From positions 1 through 10,873 of the forward strand of contig CBDUBS010000119.1 of assembly GCA_965365445.1 (NCBI GenBank): a DNA stretch of 10,873 bases, written 5' to 3'. Shown here one piece after another: positions 1-6,844 of this stretch; position 1 is the first letter of the stretch; each line of letters opens with the position of its first letter. The notes under the pieces were generated by a model. That model saw only the letters and a list, made by a program, of their open reading frames with translations. It did no database searches and had not been told where the DNA came from. Source of the stretch: CBDUBS01 sp965365445. Its GTDB lineage: Bacteria; Bacteroidota; Rhodothermia; Rhodothermales; DASSAV01. Both the position numbers and the translations under genes were made by a program.

Positions 1-612
1 GAGGCTGTTGCCGGATCGAATGTGAGCCTGGGCGCTCAGAATATGTTTTTCGAGGATTCCGGGGCCTACACCGGCGAGATATCCGCATCTATGTTGAAGG
101 CTGTCGGCTGCAAGTACGTTATCATCGGTCACTCGGAGCGCAGGCAGTATTTCAGTGAGACGGACGAAGGAGTGAACAAGAAGGTAAAGAAAGCCCTGGC
201 CGCAGGTCTGATACCGATCATGTGTATCGGGGAGACGCTGGAGGAGCGGGAGAGCGGGCGCGAACAGGATGTTGTCCGCGAGCAGGTTACCGGCGGTCTG
301 AAGGGCGTGGACATCCAGGATGCTTCCGAACTCGTTCTGGCTTACGAACCCGTCTGGGCAATAGGTACCGGCAAAACAGCCTCCCCCGACCAGGCGCAGG
401 AAATGCACGGGTTCATCCGGAGCTTGCTCGAAGAAACGTACGGCAAAACGAAGGCCGCCGGCATTCACATTCTGTACGGCGGCAGCATGAAACCGAGCAA
501 CGCCGCCGAGTTGCTGGACAAACCGGATGTGGACGGCGGCCTCATCGGCGGCGCCGCGCTGAAGGCATCCGATTTTCTTGCCCTCGTCGAAGCTGCCGAT
601 AAGGCAGGGTGA
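1..612 (+). CDS. tpiA: triosephosphate isomerase, 5' end missing (cut by window edge)
   Basis: Cytosolic glycolytic and gluconeogenic enzyme that interconverts dihydroxyacetone phosphate and glyceraldehyde 3-phosphate. The frame is open from base 1, and the first visible residues already belong to the fold, so the gene starts upstream. About 203 residues are visible against roughly 250 in the family, so some 45-50 N-terminal residues, including the catalytic Lys of the NxK motif, lie outside. Visible signatures in order are LGAQNM, EDSGAYTGEIS, the electrophile His in IIGHSERR (His codon at 130-132), the catalytic base Glu in AYEPVWAIGTGK (Glu codon at 346-348, followed by the flexible loop 6), the phosphate-binding YGGSMKPSNA, and GGLIGGAALK near the end. 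The TGA at 610-612 is a natural stop. A GTG at 22 is only an internal codon. Nothing suggests decay. The next gene is convergent. Confidence 0.97.
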   Translation, partial: EAVAGSNVSLGAQNMFFEDSGAYTGEISASMLKAVGCKYVIIGHSERRQYFSETDEGVNKKVKKALAAGLIPIMCIGETLEERESGREQDVVREQVTGGLKGVDIQDASELVLAYEPVWAIGTGKTASPDQAQEMHGFIRSLLEETYGKTKAAGIHILYGGSMKPSNAAELLDKPDVDGGLIGGAALKASDFLALVEAADKAG

Positions 613-634
613 GACAGGGGTCTGGCCTCAGTTG

Positions 635-701
635 GTTCGTTACGGAAGGGCAGAGCCCGCGCGTCCTACAGGCGTCCGGGTTCTGCCCTGTTCGTTACGG
701 A
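635..701. repeat. 12-bp inverted repeat (hairpin) flanked by perfect 12-bp direct repeats
   Basis: Arms 647-658 (AGGGCAGAGCCC) and 678-689 (GGGTTCTGCCCT) pair over 12 positions with a single G-T wobble, enclosing a 19-base loop. The loop contains GCGTCC twice. Immediately outside the arms, the same 12 bases, GTTCGTTACGGA, occur at 635-646 and 690-701. The hairpin sits 35 bases after the tpiA stop and between convergent genes, so it may act in transcription termination, although neither side has a T-run. The direct repeats look like a target-site duplication around a 43-bp palindromic insert, or like a local duplication. Which of these is correct cannot be decided from one copy. Confidence 0.6.
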
Positions 702-782
702 GGTTGGTTTGCCCCAAAATGCTCGCTTCGGGGCGCTCTATGGGCGACGGTTATTTCCGCCGGAAACGGCTTTACCGAAAAC

Positions 783-1076
783 TTACTCTTTATCCGCGGT
801 TTTCGATTCCACCTTCGGAGACGGCTTCGATTGCTCGGCGGACTTGCCTTTCGCCTCGCTTCCGGACGTGTGTCCATTCGAGCCGGGGCTGCCGTTCTTT
901 CTGGCATAATCCGTCAGATAGAAACCGTTCCCTTTGAAAATGAGTCCTGCGCTGCCCGTAATCAACCGGGTAACCCTTTGTCCTGTTTCCGGACAGCGTT
1001 CCAGGGGGCTTTCGGACATTTTCTGCTGTAATTCAAAAGTAGAGCCGTCTTCCCGCCGATAAACATACGTGGGCAT
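783..1076 (-). CDS. FmdB-family (Zn_ribbon_8-like) small protein lacking most zinc cysteines
   Basis: Protein of 97 residues. It opens MPTYVYRREDGSTFE and contains LERCPETGQ, RLITGSAGLIFKGNGFYLTDY and then a hydrophilic Ser/Lys/Gly-rich tail (about residues 58-97). The head and the GLIFKGxGFYxTDY block are characteristic of the FmdB regulatory-protein/zinc-ribbon family, whose precise role is unclear despite the old link to formamidase regulation. Family members normally carry two CxxC pairs. Here only Cys28 remains: the first pair is replaced by the YRREDG region and the second Cys of the second pair by Gly in CPETG, so this copy probably does not bind zinc as a ribbon. The ATG at 1076 is well supported by the family N-terminus, with GGTGAG a few bases upstream as a weak ribosome site. 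It lies 114 bases after the GH3 fusion on the same strand and could be co-transcribed or separate. Confidence 0.88.
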   Translation of the reverse strand: MPTYVYRREDGSTFELQQKMSESPLERCPETGQRVTRLITGSAGLIFKGNGFYLTDYARKNGSPGSNGHTSGSEAKGKSAEQSKPSPKVESKTADKE

Positions 1077-1190
1077 ACAATCTCACCGTAAACGTCATTT
1101 TGTCATTGTGTCAGTATACTCTGCCCGCCCCGCCACGGACGGTGCGTGTAGTGCCGGGATCAAATTATGTTCCAAAGCGCTCCATGAATC

Positions 1191-4079
1191 CTAGGGGCTT
1201 TCTTTCGTACCGGCCCGGGCCGGGAGAGAAAAAGGCAGGAGGGGACGCGGGGGACCGGCTATCGCCGTAAATACGAGATCTGCTAGTCTGGCGCGGACTT
1301 CTCGGTGGCTATCATTGGAACGGTCCGGGTAAACGCGATTCGCGAGGAATATGATGAATACACGGGCCATCGGATCTATCCAGAGCGAGGTTCCGGTGAA
1401 TCCGGTGTGGCCGTAGCTGGCCGAACTGCCAAATTGCCCTATGGCTGAATAACCGGACGTGCTTTTCGTATCCCAACCGAGCGCCCGGCTGGTTCCGGGG
1501 TTGGCCCGGGTAAACAGCCGGATCGTTTCCGGTTGGAGTATCTGCCGGCCCCCGGCCTTTCCGCCGTTCAGGTACATATAACAGAACCGGGCCAGATCCT
1601 CGGCTGTGGAAAACAACCCTGCATGGCCCGCCACTCCTCCCAGCAGGTAGGCTGTTTCATCGTGTACTTCTCCCTGCAACAATCGCTTCCGGAATACGCG
1701 GTCCACTTCCGTGGGAACGATCGTGGTATCGGGGCCGACGTTTACCGGCCGGAACCCGGTGTCGCGCATTTCAAGGGGTTCGAAAATGTGGCGTCGGGCA
1801 AACGCATCGAGGTGTTCGCCCGAGATGCGTTCAATCACCACCCCCAGGACGATCATCCCCAGGTCGCTGTATCGATGATCGGCGCCCGGTGTGTATTCCA
1901 GTGGCTCCGAAAGAATGGCTTCGAGAACTTCCTGGCTGGTGCGCAGCCCCTGTTCATGATAGGCGCGGTATGCCGGCAATCCGCTGGAGTGTTCGAGCAA
2001 CTGACGTATGGTGATGCGTTCCTTGCCGTCACGGTTGAATTGGGGAAGGTATCTTCCTACGGCGGCGTCGAGTATAAGCGAACCCTGATCGTACAAGATC
2101 ATGGCGGCCGTAGTCGTCACGACGACTTTGGTTAGAGAGGCGATGTCGAATACGGCGTCTGTGCGCGTGGGCGGCGATGGGCCGTAGGTAAACCGACCGT
2201 ACCCCTGCAATTTCGTCAGTACGCCGTCTCGTCCGATGGCTACTGCGGCTCCCGGAAAGGTGTGATCGGCTATTTCGGCCCGAATGAGCGAATCGATAGG
2301 GGCCAGGGCGTACCCGATCATGCCCACTTCTTCCGGCAAGCCTTTCCTGGGCCTGATCTGTTCGGTACGTAAGCCATCTCCATACCGTGGGCTTCCGGCC
2401 AGGTTGAGAAAGAGCTTTCCTCGAATGGCCTGCATACCCAGGAAAGCGTGAAACACGGCCCTCTGAACGGCCGGACCCTGGTCGTATGCCTGCAAATACC
2501 CGTCTACCCTTTCGACCGTGTACCCGTTTTCCGGTAAACCAAACGACGCGTACGCTACGGGTATTCCTTTCCCTTTCAGCGATTCCAGAAGCACGTCTCT
2601 GCGGTTTCGGAGAGACTGCCCCGTCGATCCCGCCCATGCCGGGGCAAAGTCGCCGATAAACACGCCGGCTGCCGTCTTTTCGCCTCTCGCCAGGCGTTCG
2701 GTCAGACGGTTAACGTTAACGTCGCCCGCCCCGATTCGAACGATCTGCGAGGGACCTGCGTATTCGGTAAACAGTTCTTCGAGCAGAGCGCCGGATGCGG
2801 GATCGCCGGGTCTTTCCAGAATTATGCATACGAGGCTGTCCGGCGAGCCCTGATAGGGGATGATGCCTGCATTGCGCAAAAGGGTAACCGACTCCTGCGC
2901 TATGCTGCGGTCCAGCACTTCGCGTTGCAACGGCAGCGGCATTCCCCTTTCGGCGTCTGTCGTTCTTGACCACTCTCTCACCCGCAACATGCGGAGAACT
3001 GCCTCATCCAGGCGTTGCCTCGAAACCTTCCCGTTCCTCACGGCCTCCAGGATAAATCCATAAACCGGCAGATGAGCCAGCGGAAGCTCGATCGCATCCG
3101 CACCGTTTTGCAGCGCCTCGATGGCCGACGCCGCCACATCCGAAGCATCGGCCGTCTCATCGTCATCGAGAGAGGCAACGATGAGACCGTTAAATCCGTA
3201 TTCAGAACGGAGTATTGCACCGGTCGTCCTGGAGCGGTTCGAAGGCCACCAGGCGTCCCGGGAAGCAGTGAGGCTCTTCGCACGCAGGAACAGCCCTACG
3301 TCGCCCGGCTCCGTAGCCTGCCGCAAAAGCCAGGGTGCGCCGCCCAGATTAGATAACTCGCTCCTCTCCAACACCCTGCCGCCTGCGCTTACGCCGGCGC
3401 CCTCGTCAAACGCGAGAATAGGTAATATACGCTCACGCCGTATACCCTTCAGGAAATGGTACAGCATGGTCGTCTGCTCATCTACCGAGTCCGTCGAGGT
3501 GGATACGTCGGGCGAGGGGAAGAAGCGGCGCGGCAGGAGCACCTGTTGCGCCCCTGATCCTCTTGCCATCCGGCCCAGCACGGATCCCGCCGCATACGCC
3601 AGCGAAGTATCCGAAGCGGCCGCCAGTGCTAGCGGATCGGGAAGGAAAAGCGGTCCTTTTTCGGCATATCTCCGGTAGTCGAGGCGGCGGACGAGGCTGT
3701 AGGATAGGGCCGTGCGCCCGTTGGGCCGGGTGATGGATCGTTCAAACGGATTCTGATCCGAGTCGGAGAGGAGCACGCCGCCTACCGGAATCCGCTGGAA
3801 GACTTCGTTCAGAACGTCCAGTTCGGGGTTGGATGCGCCTTGCGGACCGAAAGAAAGGCGTAGCATCAGGATCTGAGCCACCTTCTGTTCCGTGGTGAGG
3901 GTTTTGAGCACCGAGTCGGCCCAGGTGGAAGGCTGTACCGGGGCGGTGGTTATATCGTGAGGAGGCTCGGAGCGAAAAATGTACAGGGCCAACACGCTCG
4001 CATATCCGAAAATGAGCAGCAAGGCCAGTGCGGCTTGCGCCGCCGGCCGTCGTGCCATCATGTTTCGGTTCTGCTGCAT
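1191..4079 (-). CDS. membrane-anchored fusion: degenerate GH3 (beta-N-acetylhexosaminidase-like) domain plus class C beta-lactamase-like serine hydrolase
   Basis: A 962-residue protein. Residues about 11-33 form one hydrophobic segment after Arg-rich residues, fitting an uncleaved N-terminal anchor with the rest outside the cytoplasm. Residues about 51-370 follow the GH3 barrel (LTTEQKVAQILML, then SEYGFNGLIVAS and GADAIELP) and about 385-575 the GH3 C-terminal domain (SIAQESVTLLRNAGIIP). Residues about 585-945 form a beta-lactamase/PBP4*-like domain with S648-L-T-K651, Y737-S-D and H891-T-G, plus the HDETAYLLGGVAGHAGLFST block, all as expected of an active serine hydrolase. In the GH3 part the usual KHFPGHG and DSH motifs are absent (AFDEGAG at about 223-229 occupies that place), the Asp-containing substrate loop seems deleted, and the nucleophile Asp is Ser303. 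Such fusions are usually annotated as beta-N-acetylglucosaminidase with esterase or beta-lactamase activity, probably acting on peptidoglycan-derived material. Here only the hydrolase half looks catalytic (inference). The start at 4079 is chosen because the anchor follows directly. Confidence 0.9.
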   Translation of the reverse strand: MQQNRNMMARRPAAQAALALLLIFGYASVLALYIFRSEPPHDITTAPVQPSTWADSVLKTLTTEQKVAQILMLRLSFGPQGASNPELDVLNEVFQRIPVGGVLLSDSDQNPFERSITRPNGRTALSYSLVRRLDYRRYAEKGPLFLPDPLALAAASDTSLAYAAGSVLGRMARGSGAQQVLLPRRFFPSPDVSTSTDSVDEQTTMLYHFLKGIRRERILPILAFDEGAGVSAGGRVLERSELSNLGGAPWLLRQATEPGDVGLFLRAKSLTASRDAWWPSNRSRTTGAILRSEYGFNGLIVASLDDDETADASDVAASAIEALQNGADAIELPLAHLPVYGFILEAVRNGKVSRQRLDEAVLRMLRVREWSRTTDAERGMPLPLQREVLDRSIAQESVTLLRNAGIIPYQGSPDSLVCIILERPGDPASGALLEELFTEYAGPSQIVRIGAGDVNVNRLTERLARGEKTAAGVFIGDFAPAWAGSTGQSLRNRRDVLLESLKGKGIPVAYASFGLPENGYTVERVDGYLQAYDQGPAVQRAVFHAFLGMQAIRGKLFLNLAGSPRYGDGLRTEQIRPRKGLPEEVGMIGYALAPIDSLIRAEIADHTFPGAAVAIGRDGVLTKLQGYGRFTYGPSPPTRTDAVFDIASLTKVVVTTTAAMILYDQGSLILDAAVGRYLPQFNRDGKERITIRQLLEHSSGLPAYRAYHEQGLRTSQEVLEAILSEPLEYTPGADHRYSDLGMIVLGVVIERISGEHLDAFARRHIFEPLEMRDTGFRPVNVGPDTTIVPTEVDRVFRKRLLQGEVHDETAYLLGGVAGHAGLFSTAEDLARFCYMYLNGGKAGGRQILQPETIRLFTRANPGTSRALGWDTKSTSGYSAIGQFGSSASYGHTGFTGTSLWIDPMARVFIIFLANRVYPDRSNDSHREVRARLADLVFTAIAGPPRPLLPFSLPARAGTKESP

Positions 4080-4113
4080 TACAGGTAATTAGGAACAGGC
4101 TGACCGGGGTGAT

Positions 4114-4142
4114 TATTTATCGCTCTATGATACGGGACACAA
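4114..4142 (-). promoter_or_regulatory. weak candidate promoter for the GH3/serine hydrolase fusion
   Basis: On the minus strand TTGTGT (4142 to 4137) and TAAATA (4119 to 4114) are separated by 17 bases, placing a start about 30 bases before the ATG. Both boxes match the sigma-70 consensus only partly. It lies in an AT-richer patch of the divergent intergenic region. The primary sigma factor of this phylum may use different boxes, so this is tentative. Confidence 0.25.
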
Positions 4143-4225
4143 GCGCACTGCGGCGCCTGGTGTAGAGCCTTTTGTACATTTTTCGATCGATGGATCGGTG
4201 AGTGACCGCTTAAAGGACATGCGGG

Positions 4226-4254
4226 TTGGTTGAAACCATAGTACGTGGTATACT
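4226..4254 (+). promoter_or_regulatory. candidate promoter for the ferredoxin-MOSC operon
   Basis: TTGGTT (4226-4231) and TATACT (4249-4254) are spaced 17 bases apart. The -10 box is close to consensus and the -35 box only partial. Transcription would begin near 4261, about 25 bases before the ATG at 4286. If correct, the TTG at 4226 that would lengthen the ferredoxin lies in the promoter and cannot be its start. Confidence 0.4.
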
Positions 4255-4285
4255 CCATTCATCCGATCAATATCGAACCACCGCC

Positions 4286-4666
4286 ATGCCTCTGCTTCAG
4301 ATCGTAGGACATGAAACTCTGGAAGTCGAATCCGGAGCCAGGCTCGTACTGGCCATAGAACAGGCCGGTGTAGATATCGGCCATAGGTGTGGAGGCCGGG
4401 GCCGATGTACCACCTGCCGGGTTCGTTTTCATCAGGGCGAGCCCTCGGTCATGACCCGGGCCGAGTATGAAAAGCTCAGGGAAAGGGACTTGCTGGGGGA
4501 AGTACGTCTTTCTTGCCAGATCGTCGTAAATGAGGCGATGCATGTAGAACCGCTCATGACGGTAAGCGCGGCCGGTTGGTCCGATGCCGGCCCACAGCCG
4601 GCCCCCGAAGTCGAGCCCGAAGCCTCCTGGTTCACCATACAGGACCTTCGGGATACGGCGCGATGA
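4286..4666 (+). CDS. [2Fe-2S] ferredoxin, probable electron donor to the adjacent MOSC protein
   Basis: Small soluble redox protein of 126 residues. Cluster ligands are visible as Cys35, Cys41 and Cys44 in RCGGRGRCTTCRV (a C-x5-C-x2-C pattern) with the fourth, Cys77, in VRLSCQIVV. This is the standard layout of the ferredoxin fold. Residues about 100-126 form a Pro/Glu-rich tail ending in a short helix-like stretch (WFTIQDLRDTAR). The ATG at 4286 is chosen over a TTG at 4226 because the ferredoxin fold begins at MPLLQIVG and a promoter-like sequence covers the TTG. No clear Shine-Dalgarno precedes it. Its TGA overlaps the ATG of the MOSC gene by the four bases ATGA, which implies co-transcription and coupled translation. 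In E. coli YcbX a ferredoxin domain is fused to the MOSC domains, so this protein likely serves as the separate electron carrier (inference). Confidence 0.92.
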   Translation: MPLLQIVGHETLEVESGARLVLAIEQAGVDIGHRCGGRGRCTTCRVRFHQGEPSVMTRAEYEKLRERDLLGEVRLSCQIVVNEAMHVEPLMTVSAAGWSDAGPQPAPEVEPEASWFTIQDLRDTAR

Positions 4667-5502
4667 GGCATAATCCGGAAGGAGCGTTTGTTAGTGGGCT
4701 GTGGATCTATCCGATCAAATCGGCAGCCGGTATCCCGATGCAGGAGGTGCGTGTCGAGGAGAGAGGGTTTACCCACGACCGTCGATGGATGCTGATTGAC
4801 GATCAGCGGGTATTTCTATCGCAACGCACCATACCTTCCATCAGGCTCATCCGTGTGCGTATAGGCGATGGCTGCCTCAATGTAGAGGCGCCCGGTATGG
4901 AGCCGATTCGGGTTGTACCACCGGATGCCCGTACGCCTGTCATACCCGCCGTCCTGTGGGAAGATGTGGTGGAGGTCATTCCGTCCGGGGCGCTCATCAA
5001 TGAGTGGTTCAGCACGTTTCTGGGCCGCAGGTGTACGCTCGTCTACATGCCCGACACCTCGCATCGGCGTGTGGATACACGGTACGTAAAAGAAGGCATT
5101 GTCAGTTTTGCCGATGGCTACCCTGTCCTCCTCACCAGCGAAGGATCTCTGCGAGATCTCAACGACAGGTTGGCCGAGCCGGTGTGCATGGGCCGGTTTC
5201 GACCGAACCTGGTAGTCGATGGTGTCCTGCCTTTCGAGGAGGATGCATGGAATCGGTTTCACATAAATGATGCATACTACCATGCGGTAAAGCCCTGCAC
5301 CCGATGTGTGGTCACCACCATCGACCAGAGCACGGGCGCATCCGGAAAGGAACCCCTGTCTACTCTGGCTGCCTATCGGAAGTGGAACGGCAAAGTGGTT
5401 TTCGGTCAGAATGTAATGCCCGTTGGCCCGCTCCCCGCCGCAATCAGGCTGGGGGATAGGGTCGAAGTTTCTGCCCTCGCAAAGTCGATCAGCGTTCGAT
5501 AA
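4663..5502 (+). CDS. MOSC-domain molybdenum-cofactor protein (YcbX/mARC-like)
   Basis: Protein of 279 residues. The N-terminal MOSC beta-barrel domain begins at VSGLWIYPIKSAAGI (about 10-24) and includes GFTHDRRWMLID (about 35-46). The catalytic MOSC domain follows with GRFRPNLVVDG (about 177-187) and KPCTRCVVTTID (210-221). By analogy with mARC and YcbX, Cys215 in the RC-xxTT context is the likely molybdenum ligand. Family members reduce N-hydroxylated compounds (E. coli YcbX detoxifies hydroxylaminopurine) using electrons from a ferredoxin or cytochrome b5. This protein ends after the MOSC domain, without the C-terminal ferredoxin found in E. coli YcbX (about 370 residues). That module is the preceding overlapping gene. 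The ATG at 4663 is chosen over upstream in-frame non-ATG codons because of the ATGA overlap and the family N-terminus. Confidence 0.92.
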   Translation: MRHNPEGAFVSGLWIYPIKSAAGIPMQEVRVEERGFTHDRRWMLIDDQRVFLSQRTIPSIRLIRVRIGDGCLNVEAPGMEPIRVVPPDARTPVIPAVLWEDVVEVIPSGALINEWFSTFLGRRCTLVYMPDTSHRRVDTRYVKEGIVSFADGYPVLLTSEGSLRDLNDRLAEPVCMGRFRPNLVVDGVLPFEEDAWNRFHINDAYYHAVKPCTRCVVTTIDQSTGASGKEPLSTLAAYRKWNGKVVFGQNVMPVGPLPAAIRLGDRVEVSALAKSISVR

Positions 5503-5753
5503 ATTATTGTTATGGTTCTTTTTTGTCATTGTGGCTCAAATTATCTTCAACCGGAAGGTCCCGATTGGGCATAGTACGGCCTATTGGGAGTGCGGGGCGA
5601 CAGGGTAGGGTTTGTGTCTCCACGTACGAGCTCATTCCTTGATGGGAGGCTGGTCTTCTCTAGTACCTTTCTCGACATAGTATGCCGGGCGTGCTTCTGC
5701 GGTAACCGCCGTTTTGCCACCCGCCCCGGGATGTGGCGGAGGGAGTACGCGTC
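5503..5753. other. 251-bp intergenic region before the HNH gene
   Basis: Directly after the MOSC stop the sequence is AT-rich, with a T6 run at 5519-5524 but no convincing stem before it, so a terminator is not supported. The rest is GC-richer. TAGTAT at 5678-5683 resembles a -10 box without a matching -35. No tRNA or conserved short ORF was seen. The last 50 bases hold a hairpin close to the ribosome site of the next gene. Confidence 0.45.
5706..5742 (+). promoter_or_regulatory. ribosome binding site of the HNH gene with overlapping potential hairpins
   Basis: GGAGG at 5738-5742 lies 11 bases before the ATG at 5754 and is one of the few clear Shine-Dalgarno sequences in the window. Two alternative stems precede or touch it: GCCAC (5716-5720) with GTGGC (5733-5737), and CCGCC (5706-5710) with GGCGG (5735-5739). 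The second would cover the first two bases of the ribosome site. Whether this matters for control is unknown. Confidence 0.4.
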
Positions 5754-6254
5754 ATGAACGGCCATGTGCTAGTCCTGAATCAGGATTACAGCGCCCTTAC
5801 TTTGTGTAGTGTGGAACGGGCCATTATCCTGATCCTTCTTCAGAAGGCGGAACTCGTTGAGGCGCTCCCTGACCGCTTCATCCGGGCGCCCGAAAACCGC
5901 TTCCCTTGGCCGAGTATCGTACGCTTGAGGGCGTTCGTGGCGGTGCCGTACAAGCGAATCATGATCTCGCGCAAAAACATCATTCGCCGGGATCGTTTTC
6001 GATGCCAGTACTGCGGCGGGCGCGACGGCCTTACGGTGGACCATGTCGTTCCGAAGTCGAGAGGTGGAAAAGACACCTGGGAGAACCTCGTGGCGGCCTG
6101 CACCCGGTGCAACAACAAAAAAGGCAGCCGGACACCGGATGAAGCGAATATGCCGCTGCTTCGTAAACCGTTCCGTCCCACGCACGTCATGTTCATACGC
6201 GATTTCATGGGCACGGTAAACGATGCCTGGAAGCCCTATCTTTTCATCGGCTGA
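5754..6254 (+). CDS. HNH endonuclease family protein
   Basis: Protein of 166 residues. Residues 1-13 (MNGHVLVLNQDYS) and an N-terminal helical part precede a zinc-supported HNH nuclease module: Cys84-x2-Cys87 in RCQYCGG, the catalytic region LTVDHVVPKSRGG with Asp96-His97, ENLVAAC with Asn111, and Cys116-x2-Cys119 with Asn120 in CTRCNNKKG. A conserved tail (SRTPDEANM through PYLFIG) follows. This single-domain HNH type is chromosomal and widespread in Bacteroidota and cyanobacteria, and nothing around it suggests restriction or homing activity. Its biological role is not established. The start is ATG 5754, since the conserved sequence begins there with GGAGG upstream; an in-frame GTG at 5733 would add seven residues that the family does not need. 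Confidence 0.92.
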   Translation: MNGHVLVLNQDYSALTLCSVERAIILILLQKAELVEALPDRFIRAPENRFPWPSIVRLRAFVAVPYKRIMISRKNIIRRDRFRCQYCGGRDGLTVDHVVPKSRGGKDTWENLVAACTRCNNKKGSRTPDEANMPLLRKPFRPTHVMFIRDFMGTVNDAWKPYLFIG

Positions 6255-6316
6255 GCGGTCTGTATCACCGTCGGAACTCGGCGGATACACAGGCGTCAAG
6301 GAAAATCTATTCTTTC

Positions 6317-6844
6317 TTGCCATTATATGGTGCCGACGTGGCGTATCCGAGTCGTTTCCGTTTAGCCTGGTTGCTCTGGGTATTTCCGGCTCTTTTGCTC
6401 GTCCTTACGATTCATCAGGGGATAGTAGCCCTGGAGATCCGAGAGACATTCAACCACGGAATTCCTGCGGTTGCTGAAATCACGAACACCTTCACGACCG
6501 ACCGTGTAGACGTAACGTACGATTTCGTGGGGGTGCGCGTACGCCTCCCGGATGGGCGTATGTTCGAACGAGAGGAGATGCCGGTGCCCCATACGTTTTA
6601 CCGTCAGATCATCAGTCAGCCGCAGATCAAGGTATTACTACGGCCCGGCTCGAGCCAGCCTGTGGTATTTGCGCAAACCGGCCACGCTCACTGGCGCATG
6701 GCGGCCATCAATGCAGCCATAAGCTTCATGGCTTTCCTGATCGTTACCGTCGGCGTGTTTTCCTGGAACAGGTATCTTTCCCGGCGAGGCGACCCATCGA
6801 TGCAGCCGGTCGAACCTGTGTCTCATGGTGCGCCGGCTACGTGA
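6317..6844 (+). CDS. two-helix membrane protein, DUF3592-like
   Basis: Protein of 175 residues if begun at the TTG at 6317. Hydrophobic helices lie at about 16-38 (WLLWVFPALLLVLTIHQGIV) and about 127-149 (the MAAINAAISFMAFLIVTVGVF region). Between them, about 45-122 form a beta-rich segment (AVAEITNTF, VDVTYDFVGVRVRLPDG, IKVLLRPGSSQPVVF). This TM-beta-TM plan, with a domain reading as A-x-A-x-I then a xVxYxF strand, resembles DUF3592 proteins, whose function is unknown. I infer that the loop is outside the cytoplasm. No ATG is available at the front. TTG 6317 has AAGGA 14 bases upstream, and GTG 6338 is a reasonable alternative start that keeps both helices. It follows the HNH gene by 62 bases on the same strand and may be co-transcribed, but a functional link is not evident. 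Confidence 0.68.
   Translation: MPLYGADVAYPSRFRLAWLLWVFPALLLVLTIHQGIVALEIRETFNHGIPAVAEITNTFTTDRVDVTYDFVGVRVRLPDGRMFEREEMPVPHTFYRQIISQPQIKVLLRPGSSQPVVFAQTGHAHWRMAAINAAISFMAFLIVTVGVFSWNRYLSRRGDPSMQPVEPVSHGAPAT

Noticed and set aside
609..1031. Plus-strand open frames across the tpiA-fmdB gap
   Set aside because: They overlap the FmdB-family gene antisense and read through the hairpin and repeat structure; no conserved motif.
1113..1118. TATACT on the minus strand upstream of the FmdB-like gene as a promoter
   Set aside because: The -10 match is good, but the bases at the -35 distance (GTCCGT/CGTCCG/CCGTCC) do not resemble any known -35 box, so it is not listed as a feature.
1533..2135. A 200-codon open frame on the plus strand
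   Set aside because: It lies wholly inside the strongly supported GH3/serine hydrolase gene on the other strand, and its translation shows no family signature; it is an antisense shadow of GC-rich coding sequence. The same holds for the 185-codon frame at 3121-3678.
4816..5529. A 237-codon open frame on the minus strand
   Set aside because: It is antisense to the MOSC gene, which has clear family motifs in its own frame; the antisense product has no recognisable pattern.
5754..6254. HNH protein as part of a restriction, homing or defence system
   Set aside because: It is the common stand-alone chromosomal HNH type; no methylase, intron boundary, toxin partner or mobile gene is nearby.
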